64,000 bases of DNA from Zonotrichia leucophrys gambelii (Eukaryota > Chordata > Aves > Passeriformes > Passerellidae), in assembly GCF_028769735.1 (NCBI RefSeq), contig NC_088170.1, forward strand, positions 51,493,585-51,557,584, given 5' to 3'. This document shows positions 13,602 through 24,406 of the stretch, piece by piece. Under the pieces are notes generated by a model. It did not search any database. It worked only from the letters and a program-made list of their open reading frames with translations, and was not told the origin of the DNA. A program made the position numbers and the translations under genes. Positions within the stretch are counted from its first letter, which is position 1. Each line of letters starts with the position of its first letter.

Positions 13602-13611
13602 TTTGCGCAAA
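13602..13611. promoter_or_regulatory. Palindromic C/EBP-like site
   Basis: TTTGCGCAAA is a perfect palindrome containing TTGCGCAA, the optimal C/EBP-family motif. CTTTGTTT, a SOX/TCF-like word, overlaps its left side at about 13597-13604. It also holds one of the rare CpG pairs of this region. Whether it binds anything is inference. Confidence 0.3.
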
Positions 13612-14179
13612 AGATTCTTTAAATTCAGATCATGGACTATTTCTCAAGATTTTAAAAATGTGGTGATTAAATTGAGCACTACTAAGATTACTATGCTCTT
13701 TCAAGTAACGGATAAAGAAATAAGAAGCATGACAATAGTAGATTCCCTCAGTCAAATACTCTGACCCTGATAGTGACCAATATTGAACATTTGGCAAGAG
13801 AGCTTAACAAATAAGCTTGCAGCAACAACTTAGCTTCTAGCCACCCATGATTCAAAGTGTTACACTTATCTTGGTGTTTATCCTTCAGTGGAATTCTGTT
13901 TTACTATTATGAATAATTCCCTTCTGAGTCCATTTGTGCTTTTGGCATTCATCAACATCCTAAGGCAAAGAGTTCCATACATATCTACTTTTATATTAGT
14001 CTGCACCAAAGAGTTTCCTTTGATGAATTCTTAATCACTGTAAGAAATTGTGACTGTATATTCACTTCTCCTTGTTAACTGTGATTTTTGTGCCATTACC
14101 ATTTGATTCTATGATTCATCCTTTTTTCAAAGTAAAGAATGTTAATTAATTTCTCTAATCCATAAATTAATCTACAGCA

Positions 14180-14198
14180 GTGATAAGGCTTTTATCAC
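14180..14198. repeat. Short hairpin with GATAA arms
   Basis: The arms 'gtgataa' (14180-14186) and 'ttatcac' (14192-14198) pair perfectly around the loop 'ggctt'. Each arm carries a GATAA word on one strand. It may be chance. Confidence 0.55.
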
Positions 14199-15666
14199 TT
14201 TTCCCATGCCTTTTTCTATTTCTGACAAATATTTCAGTGGGAAGCAGCAGAACTGTACAAAGCATTTAAGATGCAAATAGTCTAGGGATTTACACAGTGT
14301 CATGTTTTCTGCTTTATAGCCTATTTTATTGTTAATAATTCTTGATCTTATCTCAAAGTTGTTCCACAGAACGTTGTTCAGTTTTTCTTTAAAAGATCAA
14401 AAATTAGTCAAAGAAAACCCTTCTTAACTGTAGCAGTTCTATTTAGATTGCATCACAAAGTGACATATTTAGGATTGCTTTGTGTCTTACTTGATTTTTT
14501 TTCTGCCATATGCCCTACTCACATTTCAACTATGACTTTATTTCCCTCTCTTACAATATTGTGAGCTCAGTTACAATTAAGTCTTTGTACCAACTCTTTA
14601 TGGTCAGTCTTTACCTTTAGACATCTGGGTGTTTTTGTGCCATTGTTATTCACAGTTCATTAATGATCCCCTCCCCACATTATTAATATATTCAACACTA
14701 TAAATATCATAGAAGGGTGGGATTTACTCCTGTAATTGTACAATGACAAATAATGTCCTAGATTTATGTTCTCTTTTTAAATCTACTCACAGCAATTATC
14801 CAAGAAATTTTACTTCCCAGTTTATAGTATGACTAACATTAAATTAAATTTGAAGGGTATAATTCATAGATTAAGAAAGAGAAATTCACAGAAATATATG
14901 AGAGAAGTGTGACATTACCCATTGCAGTCAGTGAAGACCAAATCCTACAGTCTGAAATACTTTTCATTTTATTCTAAACTAAACATTTTTATACAGCTGC
15001 ACAAAATTGGGATCATTTATGTTTGCAGTATCATTGTGTCCTTCAAAAAATTTGGGAAATTCAAGGCAAAATAAAAGTTCTTCTTAAATGACCCATCTTA
15101 AATCTTCATTGTTGTAAAGTATTTTTTATCAGATTTATTCATCTTTCAACTTCTTTTATTCTTTATTATGCTTTGTACTAATTTCACTAATATTGAAGAT
15201 TGGTCTATATTTTTCCAGTCCTGGAAAAAGAAATATTATATTTAACAGATTTTTTTCTACTAAAATTAATTTGATTAAGTGATAATTATGACATTAGTAA
15301 CTTCTTTTTTAGTCTTCTGGGCAGTGGATGAATACTTGACAATTTCTTATGGTTCATCTAAAAGTTTTTCTAATGATATGTTATCCTGAAAGAATTTCTT
15401 TAATTTTCCTCATTAAAAGAAAGTTTCCAGGACAAACCTCCCATAGCTCATATGCAGTGGACACCAACACAAATAATACTTTTATTTTTCCTATTCTTAT
15501 CTTTTTCATCGCTTTTGAACATTCCTATTTCAACTTTCTCATCAGATGACCTTACAGAATTTTTGACAGTCTTCCTGTTTAACTAATGCTTTTAATGTAT
15601 TTAGCAAGCTGTTTTTCAAAATATTTCTTGGTCTGCTTTTTTAATAATTTTATACTGGCATCTGTA

Positions 15667-16000
15667 TGAGCCAGCAGAGAGCCCAGGAGTACAATTGCAT
15701 CCCTTCTTTTATCAGAGCGAGTGTGGCCAGCAGAGCCAGAGCAGTGATTGTTCCCCCTCACTCAGCAGTGGTGAGGTCGCACCCCAGGGCTGTGTCCAGC
15801 TCTGGCCTTTCACTACAAGGACGTGGAGGTGCTGGAGTGAGCCCAGAGAAAGGCAACAGAGCTGACAGAGGGGCTGGACCACAAATCCTGCCAAGAGCAG
15901 CCAAGGGAGGTTGCAGTTGAGGTTGCTTAGTCTGGAGAAGAGGAGGCTCAGGGGAGGCATTATCACTCCCTCCACCTGAAAGGAGGCGTAACAGAGTGAA
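15667..16000 (+). mobile_element. CR1 LINE fragment, 3' end missing
   Basis: The piece begins inside the C-terminal part of the CR1 reverse-transcriptase frame. Reading from 15667 gives MSQQRAQ and then RASVASRARAVIVPPHSAVV, recognisable as this region of CR1. After a frame break the nucleotide match continues through 'gtccagctctgg', 'cactacaagga', 'ctggagaagaggaggctcag' and 'acctgaaaggagg'. The match stops near 16000, several hundred bases before the expected 3' UTR and tail. Loss of the 3' end is unusual and suggests a later deletion. This copy seems to belong to a different CR1 subfamily from the one at 42.8-44.0 kb. It is dead. Confidence 0.9.
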
Positions 16001-18283
16001 GAAAGTTCTCTGAAAGGGAACTTTTTTGTGACCATAAACAATAAGACAGAACAAAAAGAAGTTTTTCAGAGTTAGGAAAACGTGCTCTGACTTGTTATCT
16101 GCCTGCGATTTCCATTTTTCCTTTCTGATGTCTCTAACAAGTAGAAAAACCAAGTATAAAAGGAAGCTTCCCTTGAAGATCAGAGGGAGATACAGGAGTG
16201 CATTTTCAGATCCACAAGTCATCCTATAATAAAGGAAACATGATTGGTCCACGTGAGGGCTAAGAACTGGCTCAGGGTACAGAGAAGGGCAAACAGATAT
16301 GGAATGTCACACAACATTAAGGAGTTTTGGTTAGGTTAACGGCAGCCTTTGCAGATGAAAAAGTAAATTGAAGACACACCATGCCAGTGTAGCCTGACAG
16401 GAGAAATCAGGCAGTAAAAAGGGACTGAAACAATGAGGAGAAAACACTCCAGCAAATGTAACTGTGTTTATTATCATGATTCACTGTCAGATGAAATCTT
16501 CAGCGAGCTTCCAATCAGGAGCTTAACAATTTTAAAAATACATATGGTACCTCAGAAATCCAGGAATCTTGGTAACATCCATCCTAACAATCATGTGAAA
16601 ATTTTCAAAGCAAATAGGTTTAGGCATAACAAGATTCTAATAGTCATAAAATAATTAAAATTCTTTATATTCAAGTGCAATCAGTGAGTCCAGTTTCTTT
16701 GGGTTTTTTTCTTTAAAAAGGAAGATTCACATACCTGCTGGTGTATGTGAATGTGCTTCCAGAAAGGAGGCAGACCCAGAGCTCAATGAATGAATGGTGC
16801 TATTGCAGTTATTCTGTAGTTCTGTGTGGTGTATATTACAAGTGCCATGTGTACTTCCTTGTAAGGAAAAAAGGTGAATATTTTCTTCTCTTTTCCATGA
16901 TAAACACTGTTTTAGAAGTGTCATTTGTGCTATTCAAAAAGGCAACAGACAGGAATTCAACATTCAAAGGCAACATTCAACACGAATTTGTTTTTACAAA
17001 TCAGGATGTAACTTTTGCATAAGCAGGAGATACTTCTTAAATAACCTTTTGGCTAATTATAAATTTACACTATGAGAAAAAACATAAACAAAAAATCGTG
17101 TAACACATCTAAGTCCTGAAAAAGCAGACAAATGAAAACTGGAGCTTTGTTCTTTAATTCAATGCAACTTCCTAATTAAATCTTTCCTTCAGTAATGTGG
17201 TAGATGCAACCATCCTTGCAGTATCAATTCTGAATGCTATGCTAACAAAAAAAGAGGTAAAATAATGCAGCTTACTGGTAACAAACTAGCCCTAAAAATA
17301 ATTTAATTTTTTAAAAATAAATTACTGTTCAAAACAAAATACAGTGAAAATATTCCCATTTGGGTATTTTTATAAGCATTTTAATACTTCTCTTCCTCCA
17401 AGAAACAGTGATTACATCCATGGAATCCAGTTTGATGTATAGAACATTACATTAAGTGTAGGGTCCCATATTTTCTTGGCTAGCTGTGATGAGACATCAA
17501 TCTTGCCTCTGTTGTCCCTGTAATATCTACTGTCAAAACAAGTGTCAGGAATCATAACTTTCCCACAGAAACTCAGTTTTAGCAAAGCAAAAGTTGTCTC
17601 CAGTCTGTGAAATGAAGGCAAAATTCAACTCATTGCAATTAGCAAATATTGCATGCAACTTCTACATGTTCCTCTGTCTGAATAGGCCAATTAAATGTCA
17701 GGATTAAATTAAAATATACCTACGGAGTCATGAACTTCTCATATCATGTTACTGTTATATGAAAGTGAATGCAGCTCTAACAGTTTATATGTGGTTCTTT
17801 CCTAGATTTATCCAGAATGTCATAAACATTTCTTTGGAAAAAACCCAAGGCTTAATTCTGGGTTGTTTTATTTGTGTACTTCGTAATAGCAAACTAATAA
17901 ATCAAACAAGATAGCAAGCACATAATAATTGTATATAGACAATAGGTAATAGATATAAGACAATAAAATAAAGCAGGAATATTTAGTCTGAAGCAAGTGT
18001 CAATTAAGATCAGACCTCTTCTCTGCTGACATAGGTCCTTCATCCTCTATATCCAAAACCATCCAGTGCAAAAACCAATGGAGTTGATTTTTGCAAACTC
18101 TCTCAGAAAAGGAGAATATTTACCTAAAAATCATTCTGGCAGTCCCTACAGAGAATACACTGTGAAGACAGCAGCCAATAGTTCTTCAGTTGTTCAGAAC
18201 ACGTTTTATATCTTTTAATATGAAATATTCTGGAAATTATTCAGACACCGTGACTCCTTTCACCTATTTCACCCACATGAAAA
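16001..18283. other. AT-rich unique noncoding DNA
   Basis: No gene was recognised. The words 'caacattcaa' recur near 16960-16980. The long minus-strand frame ending at 15758 reaches 16252 but is mostly antisense CR1. Confidence 0.55.
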
Positions 18284-18350
18284 TGGTTCCCTTTTTTCTT
18301 TCCTTGTTTTTCTTTTTTGTTCCCTTTTTCTATTACCTTTTGTGTCTTTC
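18284..18350 (+). repeat. Polypyrimidine-rich tract
   Basis: About 65 bases are almost all T and C on the plus strand, with a few breaks. This is low-complexity sequence. Confidence 0.7.
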
Positions 18351-19157
18351 ATTTGCAGAGCATTTTACATAACGTATTTTTGTCAGTTCTGATAGCTGAG
18401 CTGACAAGAACAAATCTTATGCTTGGTATTTTGTGTCCAGTACCTCAGTGAATCTTTTCTATTGGGTGGTAGATTCTGCTCCTGTGTGACAAGAAGCCTT
18501 ACATCACTTCTCCATTGTTATTACAGTGCATGCTAATTCACTCTTATGTTCATTCCTAGATAGTTTCTTGGCAAAATCTCTCATCATAAATTTATTGTCA
18601 GAAACAACAGACTGGCCTATGGCTTTTGGTAAATGACAGCAAATTTTACTCTGCATGACAATGGCTTGAAAATGCATCTGTAAACAATTGGATTTTCTTG
18701 TGTGTCATGTTAGTGGATAAAACAGCAACACCATTTTTCTATCTGAAACAACGTGCTGGATCAATCTTTCACAGGAGCAAAGAATCAACACTACACCAGA
18801 GCAAATGCAAAAGCACATTTAGTGGAACTTTTGTCTTATCATCTTAAAGAATTTGTACTTCCATAGCTTTATGAACCCAGCTTTAAATCAGTAGTGGTAC
18901 CATCACAATAGTACAATACAGTCAAAATTTTTCAGCTATTATATTTATTTTGAATATAAATTAAATGCACTTAAAGGGTTTGAAAGTATAAATACGTAAC
19001 TTTTATTTATGAATACTGTTTTATTATGTTTTTCTATTTTAATAATTGTTTCTGTCTATGTAATCCATTCAAGACATTATTTTGAAGTAATTCAAACCAT
19101 TATTTGCCTGCTGAATACACAGATAATTTACAGTCATATTTAATCTGAAAGTCAATA
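18351..19157. other. AT-rich unique noncoding DNA
   Basis: No gene or recognisable element was found. Confidence 0.55.
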
Positions 19158-19185
19158 AAAGGTGTCTGTTTTTCCAGACACCTTT
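19158..19185. repeat. Perfect 11-bp hairpin
   Basis: The arm 'aaaggtgtctg' at 19158-19168 pairs exactly with 'cagacaccttt' at 19175-19185 around the six-base loop 'tttttc'. Each arm contains the SMAD-type word GTCTG/CAGAC. The stem is too short for a miRNA precursor. No run of T follows it, so nothing suggests termination. Confidence 0.75.
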
Positions 19186-19591
19186 CTGGTAGTCCATTTA
19201 TTCCAGAACCTTGATACTCAGTTTTAGAGAACCTTGGTCTGTGATTTCTATCACTAACCTCCCTTTCTCTTTTTTCTTCTCTCCATGTGTTTTTGTACAG
19301 TGTGCCAGCTTGAGCAAAGGATAAAGCAAAACTTTTCTAATTTCCAAAACTGCAGTCGAACGAGGCAATTATATTAGTGATTCCTTTTTCAAAGTCCTAG
19401 AAGTTGCAAGTAATTGTACACTTGCTTGTGGAAGATGAAGTTCATCTGTGATTGAAGTTCTTAGGAGAATTAAGGAGCAATTTAAAATCACGCATTAGCT
19501 GCTTAAGTCAATATCATGCAAACGAAGCAATCTTTGCTGGGGATGGATATCAAACTGATCTGATTTGCCATATTATGATTGGTTTTGATTT
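19186..19591. other. Noncoding DNA of more mixed composition
   Basis: No gene was recognised. From about 19330 to 19560 the sequence is more complex than its surroundings, with words such as 'caattatatta' and 'catgcaaacg'. It may be part of a conserved noncoding element, but I cannot test this. Confidence 0.45.
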
Positions 19592-19613
19592 GGGGGGGAA
19601 GAGGGGGGTGGGG
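19592..19613 (+). repeat. G-run cluster, possible G-quadruplex
   Basis: Runs of seven, six and four G residues lie within 22 bases, separated by AAGA and T. Splitting the longer runs gives four G-tracts of at least three, enough for an intramolecular quadruplex. It is the most prominent such cluster I noticed in this AT-rich window. Confidence 0.6.
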
Positions 19614-19988
19614 TTTTCACCTTTTCATTTAATTACCATTCTATAAACTGCTTTGATTATGAGATATTTTTTCCATATTCTTATCAAAGATGTACCACTT
19701 TAACCATGCAGTGAAGGTGTGAACATGTGAATTTCAATAATATAAGACTGCAAAATGTTAATGATAAACTGTTTGCATGATTTCAGGCATATCAAGTTTA
19801 ATAAGAGTTTCGTTAGCGTTAAACAAAGTGAATACATCTAGGGAAATGGTCATGCAACAAAACTAATTATGTGCACTCAAAACACCAAAGCAGGTTCTGA
19901 ATTACACTTGAAAGGAATTAAGTAAATAGTCTAACAAAGACAAAACAAAAGTACCAGCAGAATACCTTTCCTTTCCTGGAATTTATAA
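19614..19988. other. AT-rich unique noncoding DNA
   Basis: Nothing identifiable was found here. Confidence 0.55.
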
Positions 19989-20040
19989 AAGGCTTGACTT
20001 CATTGGTCAAGCCTTCAAACAGTCTTACCAGCCTTCAAAC
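19989..20040. repeat. Perfect 10-bp hairpin plus 10-bp direct repeat
   Basis: 'aaggcttgac' (19989-19998) pairs exactly with 'gtcaagcctt' (20006-20015) around a seven-base loop. Overlapping its right arm, 'gccttcaaac' occurs at 20011-20020 and again at 20031-20040. The compact mix of inverted and direct repeats suggests local replication slippage with template switching. Confidence 0.75.
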
Positions 20041-23000
20041 CTGTATTCTCACAAGAGATTTTTATTTAAGGGCTATTTGGGGCATTGGATAAATCTCAGG
20101 TGGATTTTTGTTTTGACTTCTTTTGATTGGTTGGTTGATTTGTTTTTTTCTCCACAACATCCTTTTTGTGCAGATTTTGAAGGAGCTGGAGAGAAGAACA
20201 AAACATTCGTAAATAAGGTTCAGTATCTGCCTGAGTGTGATATTTTATTTTGTGGATGTCAGCAAACTCTCTAGGACATAAATTCATCAGTTTGATGATT
20301 CTATTCATTCTGTATTTTGTGTCAGTGTATTATCTACCTTCAAACCAGGCATGAGTGCATAAATACTACTCATTGAGAGGCATATTTTTTCCCATAGAAG
20401 CTAAATGTTACTTTGGCATATATTTTACAATATTTGCGTATTAACATATTTTTTATTTACAACACTGCTTAATTTTTTCCAGCACTAATCTTTTGTAAAA
20501 ATCAGATCTACAGACTACCTACTACTCTACTACTAGCTTTTTGTTGTTTTTTCTCATACAGAAGGTGAATTACTCTGTGAATTATGCAGCGTAGCAGACA
20601 ACGCTGAAAGAACTGCTGTTCTCATTGATTGCCCCAACCTGAAATGCATTATGAATTCTTGATTAAGAATGTGAATTGTTGACCAGCTCCTTTCAAACAG
20701 TAAAATGAACCTCTTGAAACTCAAAGCACCAAATAATAAATGCTGGCAGAGTATAGTGCTGTTTTTAACAACACTAAATTTTCTTCTTTTGTAAAGGCTA
20801 GTTGACTGATCCATATTCTATATTCTTGAAGTGTTTTAAATTTACTGAAGAATAATATTAATTTCCATCCTCTATCTTTGCTACCTTTTTTTTCTTTTTA
20901 ATGTAATGAATATAAAAGCAGTACATCTTCCCATGCCACTAACATATGTTTAACTAATGCCAGGGCTTATCAAAAGTAGACTCTAGTGGGAGCCTTGATT
21001 GCACTTAGACTGCCTAGCCATAGCTCTTGAATACCAGATTGAATATCAGTGCTTTCTAATTAGAATGATTTTCATTAATTCTCTCTACATTTTAAGCATT
21101 GTAGTGTATCCCATTATTCTCCAAATCATCTGCGTCATTAGCATTTCAATTTCTGCTGAAATTATTTTTATAACATGCAAGAAAAAATATTGTAGAAGTT
21201 CTTTACCCAAACCATACTGTTTAGTAGACGTAACTTCTGGGGTTTACTGTAAAAAGAATATGTGTAAAGAGATTTTCCTATTGGCTTGACTAGCAGGTGT
21301 ATGATTCTTATGCCAGTGATCAAATGGAAGTTGGATCTCATGAAAACTGGATAAGATAAAAACAGAAACACATCAGAAAAACAAGACATACCATATGATC
21401 TCTCTGTGAACGCTCTACTCACTTATCAATGAACATTTTTGGTCCTTAAGGATTAACTCTTTAGGATTTACGGAAATAAATGTAAACAATAAATACAGAT
21501 AGTTGATCTATATACTCCATATAGACACCCAAGACTTCTGTGTGTATGCTAGTTCTTTATATATATTAAAGAGAAACAGAAACCTCTAGAGAGTGAGCAA
21601 CCTCATCTTACAATGGATGTTGTTCAAAATGGTTATTTTTTTCTTGACTGAAAATTAAATTCAGAATGTGTTGCTTCAAATCTGGTGTTATGTGTGGAAA
21701 TATAAGATTAGATGGGACTAATCCATTCAAAAGGAAAAGATGTTCAGAGTTGGGGTTTTTTTTGTGTGCATGTTGTAAGTTTCCTCTCTGAATGCTTTGG
21801 GAAAAAAACTCTCCACAGACAGTCAAATCTTTTTATTCATCCCACTATAGACTCACAAATGTATGCTCAGGAGAAATTTATAGTGGTTAAATTTTAATGG
21901 ACTAATTACTGTTACAAACCTTCCCTCTTTGGAAACATAGTTTCTAGACCATTTCTTGACAGATAATTAGACAATAACACTTTCCTTTTATTCTGGGATG
22001 TAATTTAAAAAGCTTGCATAAAGTAATCACCAAAACTACTTTGAAGAATTTTGTTATTACTGCAATTTCCTTGCAAAAATATCAATTCCAAAATATCTTC
22101 TTTTTGCAGGATGCATAGCTTAAAAATAATTTTGTTATTTTAAATTTCATTTTTCAGTTCAAAATAACTTTTCATTTTTTAAACATAAGTTATAGTAGCA
22201 ATCACAAAAGACTATAACAGAAATACATCCTAGTGAATCCACTGGATGTACAGATTAACAAGAAAAGTTTACATTGCAGTCTTGAAACATTTTTCCCATT
22301 TCTTGCTTCTCAATACATATCCATATTTTGGCATTATCCTAGTTCTTTAATTTGGAATAAAATGTTATATTTTTATCTTAGTCTCAGCTAATTCAATGTG
22401 GCATTTTATGCAAAACCTTGGTGGCATTTTAAAGTGAATTTACCATTCAGTATGCAAATTCTTTGTCTACTACATCAAACATGAGGAACATCTGACAGTT
22501 CTTTGTAAACAAAGGAGTAAACTATCACTTACCAAAAGCTTTGCCTAAGATAAATAACATGCTTGAGTAACATGGAAAAATAATACAGTATCCACATAAA
22601 AAATTTCATCCACACACTAATTACATGGTTCTTCCATAAATATGTGGTGATTCCAGGTTGGAAGACTTAATAGTCTTCCTTTGTAAAAACTTTCTAAAAT
22701 ACAAAGCTGAAGTCCTCATGTCTAAAATAGAAATTAGAAATTTTAAGATCATCTTCTTTACTTATCCAAGAGAGTTTTAATCTTTTAAATTTGATTTCTG
22801 ACCCTTGTGGTACATTTAAAATTATTTTTACATTAAATATCCAATATATGACATAAATTAAAGCAATTTGATTTTCTGCAATGGCATCTAAAATTCAGTC
22901 CAAAATAATTCTATGTGGAGAAATTTCAAAACTCAGTAACAGCAACAACCACGCTTCCCATCCAGTTACTCTGTGTTCACTGACTGTCTTCATTTGCTCA

Positions 23001-24127
23001 GGAATGAATACATTTCATTAAAATATTTTAGTAAAAACCCAGTAAATGTTTTATATTTTTCATACTGAAAGTATTGTGTATTTTGTTTCGCCGGAAATCA
23101 CATCTTTGGAGAAAAGAGTCTATACAGAAGGAAGATAGATGAATACACAAAGTGCACCCTGCAGGTTTTGCTCTGGTTGAACCATTTTCCAGTCAGATGG
23201 CTGAGCAGAATAGTGTTTTTCCTTGGTTGTGTTGTGCACCCTTGTACCACTGACCAGTGGAGCACAGAGCCACCACATTGCACTTGCCTTGTGCACATTG
23301 CACAAACGCAGAATGTGTTTGCTGCCTGTGCTCTCCTTCAAAACTGAAAACAGGGGGCAGCTGGTGCTGGCTTTCTTTGCAAGGAGAGCACACAAAGTTG
23401 GTAACTCTGTGCAACCTAAAGGAAATAATATTTACTGAAAAAATGGCTTCCATCTCCCAACTGCTGATCTTCCAAAATGCTAAAGGAATCATAAATCTTT
23501 TTTATTAAAATATTTTCACTCTTACTTTAGGCCTGAAAGAATTAAGGCAGAAGCAAAGAAACAAATATTATTCCTGAATTTATAATTATTTATGATTTTT
23601 AGAAGCATGACAGGAGTAAAATATCTTTCACAATTTTCTGAACTTTAGGGGAGGGTCAAGATCAATTATTCATTGTAATGACTATTATTTCTCATTTTAA
23701 TTATTCTGTAAGGACTTACATGATAGTAACTTGCTCTCATTCCTTTCTCCTTGATTGTCTGTAAAATGAAGATTGATTACTGTAGATCAAGCAATTTTTT
23801 TTAAAGGAATGATTCAGTAAGAATTAATATGACAAAAAAAATCAGTGCTTAAAGAAAAATTCTGTATTACATACTGATACTGTCTGAAGAAGATGAGATA
23901 ATTTTTCTGATGAAATTATTGACATATCTTCCTATAAAAATTTGGTTAAAATATGGCATATTGATTCCAATAGATGAAATGTGAAACCAAACATTGTAAG
24001 AAGCAAATAATGTATAAAAGGGAATTTTTATCATAGGTTTTTTTCTGCAGTTTGTTCATATATTAACAATATATTTGTTCATTCTCTCTTAATGCTTTTG
24101 CTGAACTACTTTTTCTGTTTTTATAAG
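20041..24127. other. AT-rich unique noncoding DNA
   Basis: No gene was recognised in these 4 kb. At 23100-23500 several overlapping open frames on both strands accompany a locally more balanced composition and repeated 'gtgcac' and 'attgcac' words. None has domain or splice support, and the repeat origin, if any, is unknown. Confidence 0.5.
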
Positions 24128-24190
24128 TTTCTTTTAATAATTTGTAGTAAATTTAATTTGTTACATTTCTTGTAATAATTTGTAGTAAAT
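24128..24190 (+). repeat. Imperfect 38-bp-period direct repeat
   Basis: A 25-base segment starting 'tttctttta' at 24128 recurs at 24166 with one mismatch ('tttcttgta'). Both copies contain 'ataatttgtagtaaat'. It looks like a small tandem duplication that has begun to diverge. Confidence 0.75.
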
Positions 24191-24383
24191 GGAAGTAACT
24201 ACTTCAACACTCATTGAAAGGGAAAATTATGTCTGAAAGTTTTAAAACCATGGACTTAGAAGAAACTAAATTTCTTACAAGCATGGGGAAAGAAAACCTC
24301 TATACAATGAAAATTTTGATATGAAATAATGTAACCACTCTCTCATTGACCTCTCTTCATTCATTATATCAAATAAAGAAACT

Positions 24384-24406
24384 ATTGTCCCTTGATTTGG
24401 GACAAT
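24384..24406. repeat. 8-bp hairpin flanked by direct repeats
   Basis: 'attgtccc' (24384-24391) and 'gggacaat' (24399-24406) pair around a seven-base loop. 'aataaagaaact' lies just before the stem and again overlapping its right edge, a slippage-like arrangement. Confidence 0.65.

Larger units (their letters stand above)
12928..15666. other. AT-rich unique noncoding DNA
   Basis: No gene was recognised. 'gattctatgattc' near 14105-14117 resembles a CR1 tail, but nothing upstream supports an element. The two small palindromic sites here are listed separately. Confidence 0.55.

Noticed and set aside
14105..14117. 'gattctatgattc', resembling a CR1 tail
   Set aside because: The upstream sequence shows no CR1 3' UTR, so a short word match is not enough for an element call.
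15758..16252. 164-codon minus-strand frame
   Set aside because: About half is antisense to the CR1 fragment at 15667-16000 and the rest is unique DNA with no domain or splice evidence.
23098..23508. Several overlapping open frames on both strands
   Set aside because: No frame is favoured and there is no domain, splice or repeat evidence; locally balanced composition explains the open frames.
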